NCBI GenBank assembly: GCA_950295325.1
Contig: OX485803.1
Coordinates: forward strand, 49,801,554 to 49,865,553
Length of the DNA stretch: 64,000 bases
Direction of reading: 5' to 3'
Source of the DNA: Polytrichum commune
Taxonomy: Eukaryota; Streptophyta; Polytrichopsida; Polytrichales; Polytrichaceae
Positions 47,913 through 60,123 of this stretch are shown piece after piece (position 1 is the first letter of the stretch; every line of letters starts with the position of its first letter). The notes beneath the pieces are model-generated. The model was given only the letters and a program-made list of their open reading frames with translations. It had not been told where the DNA came from and did not search any database. The translations under genes were made by a program, and so were the position numbers.

Positions 47913-50900
47913 TGTCCAAGAACACCAAACAACAAAGCCACTTCATTGTCAAGGTTGCACTCCATGCAATTCCCATAAATTTGAATACCAAAACAATAGT
48001 GTGAGTTGCATAGTAATGGTATATTTGTAGTGCCTCAAATCGATTAGTCCATGTCAAGTGATTTTTTATCATCTTGTTCTAATCTTTGTTGATAAGACGA
48101 GGTTCAATCACTTGTGTTGTTACCTCCTCATCAAAGGTGCCTTCTAAGGGCAAGGCATCCATAGTCGACTAGGTCCATTTAACAACTCACTAGGGTCATG
48201 TAATGCCAACATGGCTGAGATTTATATTTTTTTAGCCAAACAGAGTTAAGGTTTATGTATTGGCGGCTTGTGATTGATTACCCTCATAAGAGTTTTGATA
48301 ACTATTGTAGCCAAGCATTAGTATTTGGATGAGTGGTTATGGGTTAACCTATAGATCAACTATGTGTTACCCTAACTTTACCGCTTCAAAATTTGTAGCA
48401 GGCTCCGTATTTATGAAAAGAAATTAATTTGTTTTAGAATTTTTTCTCTTCACAAGGAAAATATTCTCCCACTATTACTCCTCCTAAACAGATGCAAACT
48501 CTCTTATTTTATTAGTTATAGATGCCTCGACCTTAATAATTCCTTCAGACGGCGGTGCATGAAGAGGTCATGTAAGGTAGATGGGGGGTTTTAAGTGGCT
48601 TATTTTTTTCATCGGACCCCTATATTTGATTGGTATGTGGTTTGGTGAGGATCAAAGAGCAAACATCATAAAGACACATGCTTGAAAGAGATTGAACCAT
48701 GTCTTCAAATCTTAATAACCACTCTACACTCAATAGCGAACATAATTGGGAAGACCCTATGTATTTAGTTAAGGAATCAACAAACAAACACTTCTGATAA
48801 CCATAACTAAATTAGGGGAGGTCCGTTCTTCAATCTGGTTTTTACAAATGTTTCATCGTAGTTTTGCTAATGCAATAGATGGTTTTCTTATGTAAATCTA
48901 ATCATTAGAAGTTGGGAGATTTTGAAAAACAAACCAAACGTACCTTACAATGGTAGGAAAGAATGTGCACATTATGATCACGCTATGATAATTTTGGAGT
49001 TCCAAGTGTATGTGTTGGGGGGAGGGGGGGGGGGGAGTTGGGGAGGGGGTTTGAGATCAACATGCATGTGGGAAGATTAACTCACTGCAAACTTCACTTA
49101 TATTGAATATGAGAGCTTGATAGTCTATGGTCCTTATCCAAGTTTGACAATTATCTTGTTCTAGGATGTTGATTAATTGTGTGAGATGCTATGCACTCAT
49201 AATATGATGTGATAAGAGAACTAAACAAACTGACAATGCAAAAATTATAGGAGATGACACCCTAATGATATGTTAAAATGACATGCAATAGGTCCCACAT
49301 GAGCAAAAGTGACACACTACCATACACATGGGCATGTGATATCTAGTTGATTCCCACAAGCCACCATGTATTGAGTCCAAGTTGGATTATGGATACATGT
49401 ATCCAATGTCCACAATGGGTCCACCGTATAAAATTAAATTTACAAGGAACATACTTTCAGACCTTGGACATTTACCAAAATAACTATAGTTAACTAGATT
49501 TTTTTCAGTACATTTTAGGAAACAACTATAGTTAACTAAAAATATATCAAGTATTATTATATATTCAAAGAATTTTGTCTCTTGATTTGCTTCAAGTTGA
49601 GGGTTTTTACTATGTTGGGGCCACTGAGGATCATCAAGAAATGCCTTTATACAATCACTCACAAACTGGACTCCGGAACAACCTCCATCTACACCACCAA
49701 CACAAATAACATACTAGTGTCATTATAACACACAACAAAATTATGTGAACAAGATGCCCAATTTTAGTTCACTGGATATATGTGTGTGTGTGTGTGTGTA
49801 TAAAACTATAGTGAACTAGATTTTTTGGTAGACCAAATTTAGAACAACTATAGTTACAAAAGACAACTAGTAATCTGATAGTTGAATTAGTTGGTTAGTT
49901 ATCCAAGGTCTGCATACTTTCCTTTACTGCCAATGCTTGCGCAAAACATTTGTTGAAATACCAAACAGTTGCATATTGGGAGTTCATCAATTATCATCAT
50001 CCATGGAAATGTCACATCGGTGCTCCTACGATGGTTCATAAGGTAGAACACTTCTTTCAAAGAGAGGATTCCCATAACATTATTCAATTTCATAGCAGTG
50101 TTATGTGGGACTGATATTATTCTAGGAATATTCCCCATATTCATTGGTTTTTGTTTTCATTGGTTTGTTTTGGATGGGTTGATTTGGGGCTTCAAGTTTC
50201 ACCAACTTCACATCTGTTCTACATGTTTAAGTAGAGAAACATCATGGTCCCCCTTCATTAGATAGCGTTGTTGAACATGTGTTTTGATTAAAAAATTGGT
50301 TGGAATTTATTATTTTATATGTTACGTAAATCATTGAGGCGTTTTCTATGGAAAATGTAACATATTTAAATTCAATACATACACACAAATCCTTGGGTTC
50401 ATTCAATGAGATATATTGTGGTATATTTGTGAATGCCTTATATATTCTTGTTTGGTGTGCATTTCGGGCACCCTTAAAATTTTGTCTAGACGTTCCTAAA
50501 CACCCAAAACCCTATCGACCCCTATAGGCGAGGGCTTTGACCCCTATAAGACCTGTTTAACCAAGGATATTGAGATGAGCATGCTTTTGTGAGTCCCACC
50601 ATAAAATAACAACCCCCAATCATTGAGGGACAATCTCATTTTGACATGTCCGTGCTCAAAGGAGTTTCGCCCTCAATGAATCAAAATACATTGTTCTTCA
50701 TTTGAATTCAAACATTTCCTTTGAACATGTGGCACAAATGAGAAGCAAACTCGACATTGTATGCAAAACCAACCCTTGGATATCATAGTGGACCGACTGC
50801 TGACGAAAGTCCCATTCAGTTGAAAGATAATTCTAGTACATGCAAGAGAAACATAAAAACAAGTTAAAAAGCTACAGGGTGACCCAACTAAAATGCAATG

Positions 50901-53900
50901 GAAAGAGATCCCTCCACCAAATGGTTTTCAAAGTTGTTGTTGGTATTGAAGAGTTCACGAATCCTAACCCTTTTGCTTAGGGATGGCCAAGAGTTCTCAT
51001 GAAGGGTCTTCCACTATTGATGCTCAAAACAAACTAGAACCCCCAAATGTTGTTGATAAGAGGGTGATGATAAGGAGGTTTTAAACCCTTAACTTCTTGA
51101 GACGCCATTTATCTGCCTATGAATGACTCTTGAAGGCACATTCATCTAAAAGGAATGTGCTAGGAAGATCACAATACAGTAGGTGTCATTGTGTTCCTCA
51201 TGAAATTAACTTGGCAATGGCATTGATCCATTCCAATATGAAAAGGCGGTTGTTCACAATAAAACTTCAAAATCAAGAATGAACCAAGTTTCAGCTTTGT
51301 TCATAATTCAATACTATATAAAAATAACTTCACATTATTTTGATGAAAAATTATCAATTCTCTATAGACTCATTTTCTTACTTCAAAGTGTATATCTATA
51401 CTTAATATGATCTTGATAGTTTGAACTATAATTTTATTGAATATATTTATGACTTTTTTTGCAGTTGAATGACATCAAATTAATTATAATATTTTAAATG
51501 AAAATTGCTAAATCTTTTTACCATATTGATGTGATCTTAAAACATTAACAACGACTTTTCTTTTTAAGTACAATAAAGATTGAGCTCATGACAAACGTCC
51601 GTAAACCACATGTTGAGGTGTGTTTAGGGGATTTGACCTTGAGTTTCTCCGACACTTGTTTTGTTGATGATTTTCATAGGCTCTTATCAATTGACTTTGG
51701 GACGTTGCATGACATGTGCAGTTTGTCAATTGTTGGAATTGCAAGATTTTCCCAATTTTCCCAATTTTTTTATTCTTGCCTTAAGGACATTCTACAGACA
51801 ATATTTAAAGGGGAATGACTCTTGAAATCTAGAATCTCTCGTGAGCAGAAATGATTGAGATCATCAAGGGATATGGAAACCTAAATAGGGGTGAAAGTCA
51901 TACATAGATTTCTATATGGCACCAAATGGATAAATGTCTCACATAATATTACTCAGCTCCTTGGTTGTGTTGTGTGGGATTAGGTATTGAGAATGCACAA
52001 TTATTCTTTAATTCCAGGATCTCATGTTTACAGGGAGCATTCAGGTTGTGTACTGTAGAGTTTTTGGTAAGCAATTATAATTTATTAAAGGTTTTTGATT
52101 ACAACCTCTTTCTTTGGAAAGAAACCACCATCTAGCTGCTTTGTCATGTTATACATGGTCTTCCAATTTTCTTCTCTATTTTCACTTAACAAACTTTTAA
52201 GTATATTTGGACAAACGACTTGTCAAAAAACAATAAGGAATGTGCATTCGTGGGGACAAAAACATCAAACGATAACAGCAAAAGCAACAACACAAAAACC
52301 ACAACTTTGAATGTTTGTATTCCGTATTCAACAACCACAATATTTGGGTAACTCTGCGATCTAGTGTACATCATATTTAAAGTTGAAATTGTCTAAAATT
52401 CATGTGTAAATCCAAATATGCTTGAATCCTAGTTACTTCTCCAAGCCTCAAGAACAAAATCAAAGAGACCAAGACCGATCATAAACTCACAACCCTCTAT
52501 AAAGTTTAGCTTACTATGCAAAAAATACCCGCATAATTAGGATGGCAATGTTAAATGTAATCGAGTCATATATGACTCTTCTTCCTCAACCCTACTTCCA
52601 ATAGTACGATTTTGTGAACACTTTGGAAATAGAAAACAAAATGAAATATGTAGAATGCAACCTCCACTCCCCGGAAAGTTTTTGGGCATGCATAGTCGGT
52701 CAAGATCCTAGTGATTCTAAATCCAACCGGTTACATGTTAACATCTTCCGCTTTTACTTCATTCATTTGAGGTATATTCTTCCATAAATTCCTCTAAAAT
52801 GATAGGTAATTCTCCGGAGGTCTCCAACTTCAATTGGTTATTTCCCAAACTCAACCGGCTCATCTGCAACCAACCACCGGTTCTCCCTAAGCATTGGCGA
52901 CATCATAAGTTAAAATGCAAATGTTAAAAATGTGAAGTTAATTTTTTAAGAAGAATATAGAAATTCCACCCACTTCTCCCATCCTTTCCTTCCCTTCCCT
53001 TCCTTCCTTAGTGGAGTTGTCACCTCTTTGTCTCCCTCCAAGTTCTCTCCTTATCTTATGCCATCTCTACGTCTTCTCTTGTTCTAATGCTTATTGAATC
53101 TCTACTCGACTACAAGGTTATGTTTATTCCAAAGAAATTATGAACATTCCCCACAAAACAACGAGATAACAAATGAAAACTATGCAAGTGCTCGCTAACC
53201 CCAAAAATATTGCATGGATGACTTCGATCATCCAATATCATATACATGGCGTAAATAGGCACCATGAGTATGTACACATCACCTTTGGTGTAAATGAGCT
53301 TAGTACGTCATAGAAATTTCACATCCCGAAACTATTTCAAGTTACACCAACCAATTAATTTTGAAATAAATAAATGAAATTGAGTTTAAGAAAGAACTAG
53401 TTCGAGTTCAAGACTCTAGGCAAATTTCTCATCATTTTAGAGGGATGCATTGCATACATCTTTGGTTTATGAAGAGGGCAAACCAGTTTCTTTAAGCTTT
53501 TAACCAATTTGACTTGACAAACTCTTGGATCAATTTCCTCCAAAATCTCCCCGTTCAGTAAGCTCGGTCCATATGTTGGAGTCACGATAACATCGCAACG
53601 AAGGCCCCGCCTCATTTACGACGTTGTGGAAATGGTCAATATCGTTAGTTGATTGTTCGTTAGTTAGGTAAACTAGTTATTGAGGTTGCAATTGCTATAT
53701 TCTCGCGCATTCACGGGATAATTAAATTTGCTCAAAAAGGTCAATGTCATGAATGAAACCGTCTTGGTTAGGGTGAATGAAACCCTAAAACCGTACGTTG
53801 GTAAGTAATTTTGGCACAAATCATTCACACCATTATTTCACAATTATAATGGAATTTGCGAAATGGCACGCACCCATGAAAGTTCAAAATGGCATTCCGT

Positions 53901-56900
53901 GAAGAGCACGCACCCCCTCCACTCCACTTAGGGACTTTTGTGTGCTCACGTGGCAACTACGTACCAAAAGTGCAACACCAAAAAGATCTTTCCCCCCCGT
54001 GGACTAATTCATCCGCACCGGGGGATGAACCACTTGGGGTCCAAGTCCCATTTTGAATGTATGAAATGAAACGAAACAAATCAAATGTAATGTAATGTAA
54101 TAATATTGCTCGGTATCTCTACACTCGGATATTTCAACATCACACCCAACTTGTTTGTATTTTAAAAGTTTGCCATCGTTTCCATGAAACAACAACAAGC
54201 CTCCTTGAGCACATGAGGCTCCTCCCAATGGAACTACATTAAAAATGATATTTAGTGTTTGATACACTAAAACCGAACGCATAGACTAAATGTCAATAAC
54301 CCTATGAAAGTAAGTAACATTACATGTAAACTCAAACACTAAATATCAACTGTGGTAATATGTGGAAGTTATATGTTTGAATTTAGTGCTAGTAAGGATA
54401 TGAAAAAAAAGGACATATTAAGGGAGGTGGCAGTAGGGAAGGTAGCGGCACATTTATGTCTAACACTAATTGTCAAGGAATTGGAAATTAGTGTTGAGCA
54501 GGGTAGGGTGGTAACAACATTAAGTATAATCAAACACTATATATCCTTTTTAGTGTACATACATTATGTTGATAAACTCCATTACACACTGCAAACATAT
54601 GAATCTTGGACAATTATTTTGCAAGATTGGAAACCAATCCTATGTTGCTGAAGAGTCGGCAAGTCTATCAGAGTGGGAGATTTGCATTGTTCTTTCACCA
54701 CCGGAGGGTGGTTGTCTAGGACAAAACTTTTGTTGGTAGTGACACAACATTCGTGGAGCAACTATCGTTTGTGTTTGGAGACATTTTGCACACATGAATC
54801 TATGATTGGATGATGGTAGAGCCCACAATTGAACCTATCACAATATGGAGAGACAACGTTACCGCCCCTTAAAATCTCACACCAAGCATGTATGTCCAAC
54901 TAAGAAATTTTGGATGGGGATGCAAATGAAGTCCTTTTGGTTCAACATTTTATGTGGCAATAAATGGCATCCACCATTATTTGTGCGTAAGATTTGGATC
55001 AAAATTTTCATAAGGGGTTTGTGCTCGGGGGGGGGGGGGTAGTCATTGGTTGGAGTAGCAATATACGTGCGAACAAATGATAGGGTATTTTAAAAACATG
55101 GGGGCAAAAATTTATAAATGGACTTAAGAGTAATATAGGGTATCAAAAATGGCATTGGACATCTTTAAAGTACTATAGGGTATGGAATAATAGGTAATTT
55201 GGAATTATAAGTAATGCAAGCCATTTTTTTATTAACCCAAAGTAGAAATTTACATAATGATAGCATGTGAAAAAAAAAAAAGAATTGAAAGTAATACCCC
55301 CCTATAAAATAGTGGTTGTTCGCACCTATATCCTTAACTTTTTAACACACTGCCCCCCCCCCCCCCCCGAGGGTTTGCGTTTCTAGCCATAAAACACGGT
55401 AAAAATCCATGTGGAATAGGTGGTCCTTTCCACCAGTTTAATGCAACAAAATGCAAAATCGATGGGGAAAGAGTGGTTCTTGTGTTCAAAGGTCATTTTT
55501 AAAGAATGATTAAATCGTAGCATGAGGAGTGAGAGATGACTCTAACCGCTTGTGTTAGTGTGAATGAAAGATGCTTCACACTGATCATAGCCTCGAACTC
55601 ATACGGGGGCATTCACGGTTGGGGTACTACTTTTGGGTGTCTAACGGTTAAAGGACTAAATTAGACAACTTCACATAGTTGATGTGCTTAAATTTGTATT
55701 GTGAAGCATATTTTGGATCATACCTACAATTAATTTTCCATATTGAGTACACTGACAAAGTTAATTTACAAGGAATAGGGTTATCTAAGATATCGTTTTG
55801 ATTCCTTAAAGGACATCCATGGGTGTTGGGTGTGAATTAAATGATAAGGTGAATGCTCATTTATTGGATTTAGGTGAAAGGAAACCCGGATTCTACTTGT
55901 AGTGTGAACAATGCGATATGTAAATATAAGATATGTATAAGATATATAAGATGATGGTGGTATTTGTGATTAATCTTGTTGATTCTAATATGGATCCTAG
56001 TACTTTTTGGAAGGTATTATGGTTGATATCATTATGTATAATTTTCAATGTTATATAAAATTTTAAATTCTGGTTTATTTTTACCATCCTCTCGTATAAT
56101 TTAATAAAATTTTCTATAGACGAAGAAGGCCGCAGGTCTATATTTCTTATTCGGTTCCCACAAAAATGTTATTGGTATACCATCAACACAAGGCCTCTCC
56201 GGAACAAAGCATAAGCACCACCCTAAGCAGGCTCGCATGGGGCAAGCACATGCGTGCCGCCTGGCGTTAGTCAACTTCTTTGCTTTTCTTATGCAAATTT
56301 CACGGTTGATCTTAAGCACTCAAAATTGTTGACCTTAGGATCAAGGAATGAAAGGGACAACAAAAATTAATTGAAATGATTCCAATTTTTTTCCTCACAA
56401 TTATCGTTCAATTGTGTACCAATAGAACTAAAAATGTATTGCATACCAATTATATAGCTTTACATATGACACCAAACATGGCCAACAATACACAATAACA
56501 TGGCTACATGAAAAAGGAACGTTTAGTATTAGAATTGGACATAAAAGAATATATATATATATATATGTATGGACACATGACACTTACACCAAGGTACTAG
56601 GATGGAAAACAGGAAATAATTCACCTCCGATGTACACTTCAATAATGAAATTGCTATTGATGTGGCCCAAACAAGTCATATGACCTCTTTACACATCCTA
56701 GTACCTATTTACTCATTTCATAAAGGATTTATCTATTATTGGTGATTATTTAATAATAAATAATATCTTTCTTGATAAGTCCTATGACATGTCTACTTAT
56801 TTATTTAAAATTTATTAATCAAATAATAGTAAATCATAATAAACGCCAAGGTCCAATGTGATATAGTCCTTAATTCCTTTATCCCAAAAGTAGTACCCCA

Positions 56901-56970
56901 ATCGTGAATGGCCCCATACGTGAAATCGAATGTGGCCCAAACAGGTTTACAGAGCAAGGCTATGGACAAT
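47913..56970. other. long gene-free stretch
   Basis: Nine kilobases with no supported gene. Visible items are a G-rich run at 49017-49050, a (GT)n tract at 49780-49799, repeated 'actatagttaacta' dyads at about 49487-49535 and 49805-49858, poly-G at 55027-55039, poly-C at 55353-55368 and (AT)n at 56549-56566. The minus-strand frame at 53397-53615 and the plus-strand frame at 54352-54651 are not recognised. Words of the 'acactaa/ttagtgt' type recur at 54.24-54.56 kb, suggesting decayed relatives of the 57-kb MITE families. Confidence 0.35.
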
Positions 56971-57354
56971 TACTACACTAAATATGATATTCAGTGTCAT
57001 ATGGTGTTTTATGTCACCATGGTGCCTTTTCGGATGACACTTCTTGTGAATAAGTGAACAAAATATGTCATGAATGATGGATGAGTTCATCCGTTGGCCA
57101 AAACCCTACCTTCTCTTGTCAACAACTTGTGATGAAATATTGTCATGGGTGATTGCAGTTTGGATGAAAAAGCACTTGGTAAGTGACAGTAATTGCACCA
57201 CTGTGAATCTTTAATCCCCTAAAAGTTTACAAGGAATGACAAATAATGTTGGGTTAACATTTAGTGCTGGTGACACTACATTGCAGTTTACTACAATCAA
57301 TATCGAGCAAGACAATTAGAGTTGGTGACACTAAATATGATATTTAGTGTATTA
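56971..57354. repeat. MITE with palindromic ends, family B copy 1
   Basis: The left end TACTACACTAAATATGATAT continues to CAGTGTCA, and the right end TGACACTAAATATGATATT continues to TAGTGTATTA. The ends are inverted repeats and are also nearly palindromic in themselves. The interior (for example 'aaaaccctaccttctcttgt' and 'caacaacttgtgatgaaata') is close to 59747-60123. Confidence 0.7.
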
Positions 57355-57410
57355 CCTACTATTGGAGGTGGTCCCTAGTTGTAATATTTTCTCAAAAGAC
57401 ATCCATGAAA

Positions 57411-57655
57411 CTACACTAAATATGATATTCAGTGTCACTTATTATTCGGAATTACGCAATGCTATATCTTTTTACTATTGATGTGATTTTTTACCAAGTG
57501 AAGTTGTTGATGTTCTAGAATGTCCAAACTACCAATTTCACATTTTTTGATAAAAATACGAGATAAGTACAGTAAATATATAGCATGAGATATGCACCAA
57601 TTTCACATTGCGTAATTCCAAATAATAAGTGACACTAAATATCATATCAAGTGTA
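57411..57655. repeat. 245-bp MITE with about 51-base TIRs, family C
   Basis: The left arm begins CTACACTAAATATGATATT and continues through CACTTATTATT to GGAATTACGCAATG. The right arm is its inverse, from CATTGCGTAATTCC to AAGTGTAG, with about four mismatches in 51 bases. TA or TA-like bases lie at the ends. Related single ends are at 33.5 and 44.0 kb. Confidence 0.75.
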
Positions 57656-58049
57656 GTAAATCATGATATGAAAGTGTCCTAAAGTCTATCTACAATGGAA
57701 GACGTGGTGGTGGTGATGGTGGTGACAAGACCATCACCCTATGTGAGCCCTAAACCTCCACCTTTATGCATCGTAGTCCAGGTGAGGGCCGGGGGCTCAC
57801 ATGAATCTCAATAATCTAGTCTCTGCTTCAACTTCTACCATACACCAATGGGTTGGAACACTAGGCACACATTCTTTATAATAAAAGGAAAATAATGATT
57901 TAGCATTTAGAAATGTTTTTCTCTCACTCACATGTCATTCCACTTCCCCCTTAATTCATCCTTGACAATGAAGCTATGCACTAATTATTGCCCACTAATG
58001 ATGTGCCACCTTCTATCCTTGATCATCAATTAGCTAAGTAATTATTAGA
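57656..58049. other. short gene-free stretch
   Basis: Contains a 'gtggtggtgatggtggtgac' GGT-rich run near 57707-57726 and no supported gene. Confidence 0.35.
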
Positions 58050-59360
58050 TTAAACACTGCTACTTCTGAACCTAACCAATAACTGCCGAGAGAGACCAGC
58101 TGAACCGTCAACCAGCCTGTCCTCGTTCCTAAGCTACTGGGCCGTCAACCAACCTTCTACCCGTCACTACCCATCGTTCCCTGTCAACCCAGTAGTAGTC
58201 ACCACCAGCAGTGGCTGACCGTTCCAGCACAGGTCGCCTCCCTCGTTAGCTCGTCACTCCTGCTCTGTTGCGGCAGCTGCTATCCACCCAGTGACCTTCC
58301 CTTTGATGTGTTCAATTCAATCCCGAGCCAGCACCCACTGTTTTCCGCGATAGCAACCTGAGATTGCTTGCGCTCCTTCCACTCACTCTCCGAGGAGCCT
58401 CCCCCCGCATTGGGCCCATCCATTCCCCTCTGACAGCTGCATTCTTCACCCATTTTTTTCAAAGCGCAAAACATCCAACCTTCAACCCCACTGTGACCTT
58501 GTGCCAAGGCCTAATGCCAGAGCTGTGATTGTGTGAAGGTTGGTCCATTGAAACCTCTTCCCCCTGCCATGTTGGTTCTGATGACACTCATCCTTCCCCT
58601 CAGAGTTCACAGCCCAATTCGACTCGCATTCCGTGCATTCCCCCCTGGTAGAATTCGGAAATCGAATGCCTCCCTCGCTCGCGGAGCAGCTGGTTCCCTC
58701 CTTCATGCCCTTTCTCTGCACTCGGACTTGCACTCATTCACCGAACTATTAGCCCGACTTGATCTTCCGAAGGCCACCTAGTCTGAATCAATTTCTGCCT
58801 TCAGCAGCAAACCCAACTAACTATTCCCCTCCTCTGTTTCGGTAGTCAGTCGTCACCCATGCCATCCTGTCGCCACTCCAACTGGGAACTGTAGCTCCGC
58901 ATTTCCCAACCTCCACCTTCAGTAGCACCATCCCCCATCCCAGAGACAGGGCTCCGCTCCTTTCTGGCCTACCTTCACTTGCTGCTACCAAGAGAGAGAG
59001 TCTGAGAGCGAGAGAGGCACCTCAATTGCCGCCTTCCCCCGATCCGGAAAATGCTAGGGCGAACAGTGCCTGCACCCCATAATGAACAGCAATGATGCCC
59101 ATCTCCGCCATTTTGGACTTCCGGCTTGCCAAGCCTAAGCCCTTAACCTAACTGGCCCACTAACTAACTCTTAAATAAACTATTTTACCCTACAACACTA
59201 AGAGCACACAACTCCACTTTTAATGTAATTAAAATTCAAACCAACAGCCTTCACTCTTTTTATATTTTTAATAGCTTGATAGAAATTCAAAGCCTAAGTC
59301 TAAATGAATTTAAAGGTTTAAGAACATATGCATGTGGGCTTAATATTGGGCTCACACCCT
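58050..59360 (-). other. G+C-rich block, possibly an LTR fragment
   Basis: About 1 kb is far richer in G and C than the neighbourhood and is rich in CT/CCA words on the plus strand. At its right edge the minus strand reads a purine run (AACATTGGGGGGGCATTAGGG) then TGTGAGCCC, which looks like a polypurine tract followed by an LTR start. At the left edge TGCCGAGAG (58084) would give a CA end. No matching target duplication or second LTR was found. The short frames here are not recognised. It could equally be an unrelated G+C-rich insertion. Confidence 0.3.
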
Positions 59361-59746
59361 AATGCCCCCCCAATGTTCTTGTCTTTAAAATAGGACCAAA
59401 AAATAATTCAAAATATGATCACCTGTCAAAGTTCCCTCCCAAAGTAAGCATGCGACAAAATGAGAGAGGAAACAAATGTGGGAATGTGGGGGGACTACAA
59501 GTGCAAAAGGTGGGTATGGTGGGGGAAACCTAGGGAAGGTGTTGGGCACGGAGCCAAGGTGGCAAAGTGGCATGGTGACAGGGCATTGGGGGGGGGGGCT
59601 TATGAACATGGGCATGGGCATACATGCATATGGCAGGTATGCACGAGTATGGGGGGCATATAATTGTGTGGTGTATGGGGATGAATTGACCCGGTGTACT
59701 AATTGATATACATGGGTGCAACAAGCCGGGACGGCACGGGCCCAAG
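59361..59746. other. G-rich stretch without a gene
   Basis: G-rich plus-strand sequence with GGTGGGTATGG and a poly-G run at 59588-59598. The short frames here are low-complexity and unsupported. Confidence 0.35.
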
Positions 59747-59981
59747 CTACACTAAATATGATATTTAGTGTATTTTATGTCACTATGGTACCTTTTCCGA
59801 TGACACTTCTTATGAATAAGTGAACAATTATTGTCATGGATGATGGGTGTGTTCATTCGTTGGCTAAAACCCTACCTTCTCTTGTCAACAACTTGTGATG
59901 AAATATTGTCATGGATGATTGAAATTTGGATGAAATATCACTTGGCACGTGACAGCCATTGCAACACTGTAAATCTATAAT

Positions 59982-60015
<34 letters not shown>

Positions 60016-60123
60016 AGTGACAAGTAATCTTGGGTTAACATTTAGTACCGGTGACACTATACCACGGTTTACAGTTAGTATTGAGCAAGACAATTAGAAT
60101 TGGTGACACTATATTTAGTGTAG
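59747..60123. repeat. MITE with palindromic ends, family B copy 2
   Basis: It starts CTACACTAAATATGATATT and ends GACACTATATTTAGTGTAG. The interior matches 56971-57354 over most of its length. An (AT)n microsatellite at 59984-60012 has expanded where copy 1 has 'cccctaaaagtttac'. The right end has lost about seven bases of the palindrome. Confidence 0.7.
59984..60012. repeat. (AT)n microsatellite inside a MITE
   Basis: An uninterrupted AT run of about 29 bases inside family B copy 2. It is absent from copy 1. Confidence 0.9.

Noticed and set aside
51588-51818. Plus-strand frame of 76 codons
   Set aside because: Short, AT-rich, without recognised motif, splice partners or compositional support.
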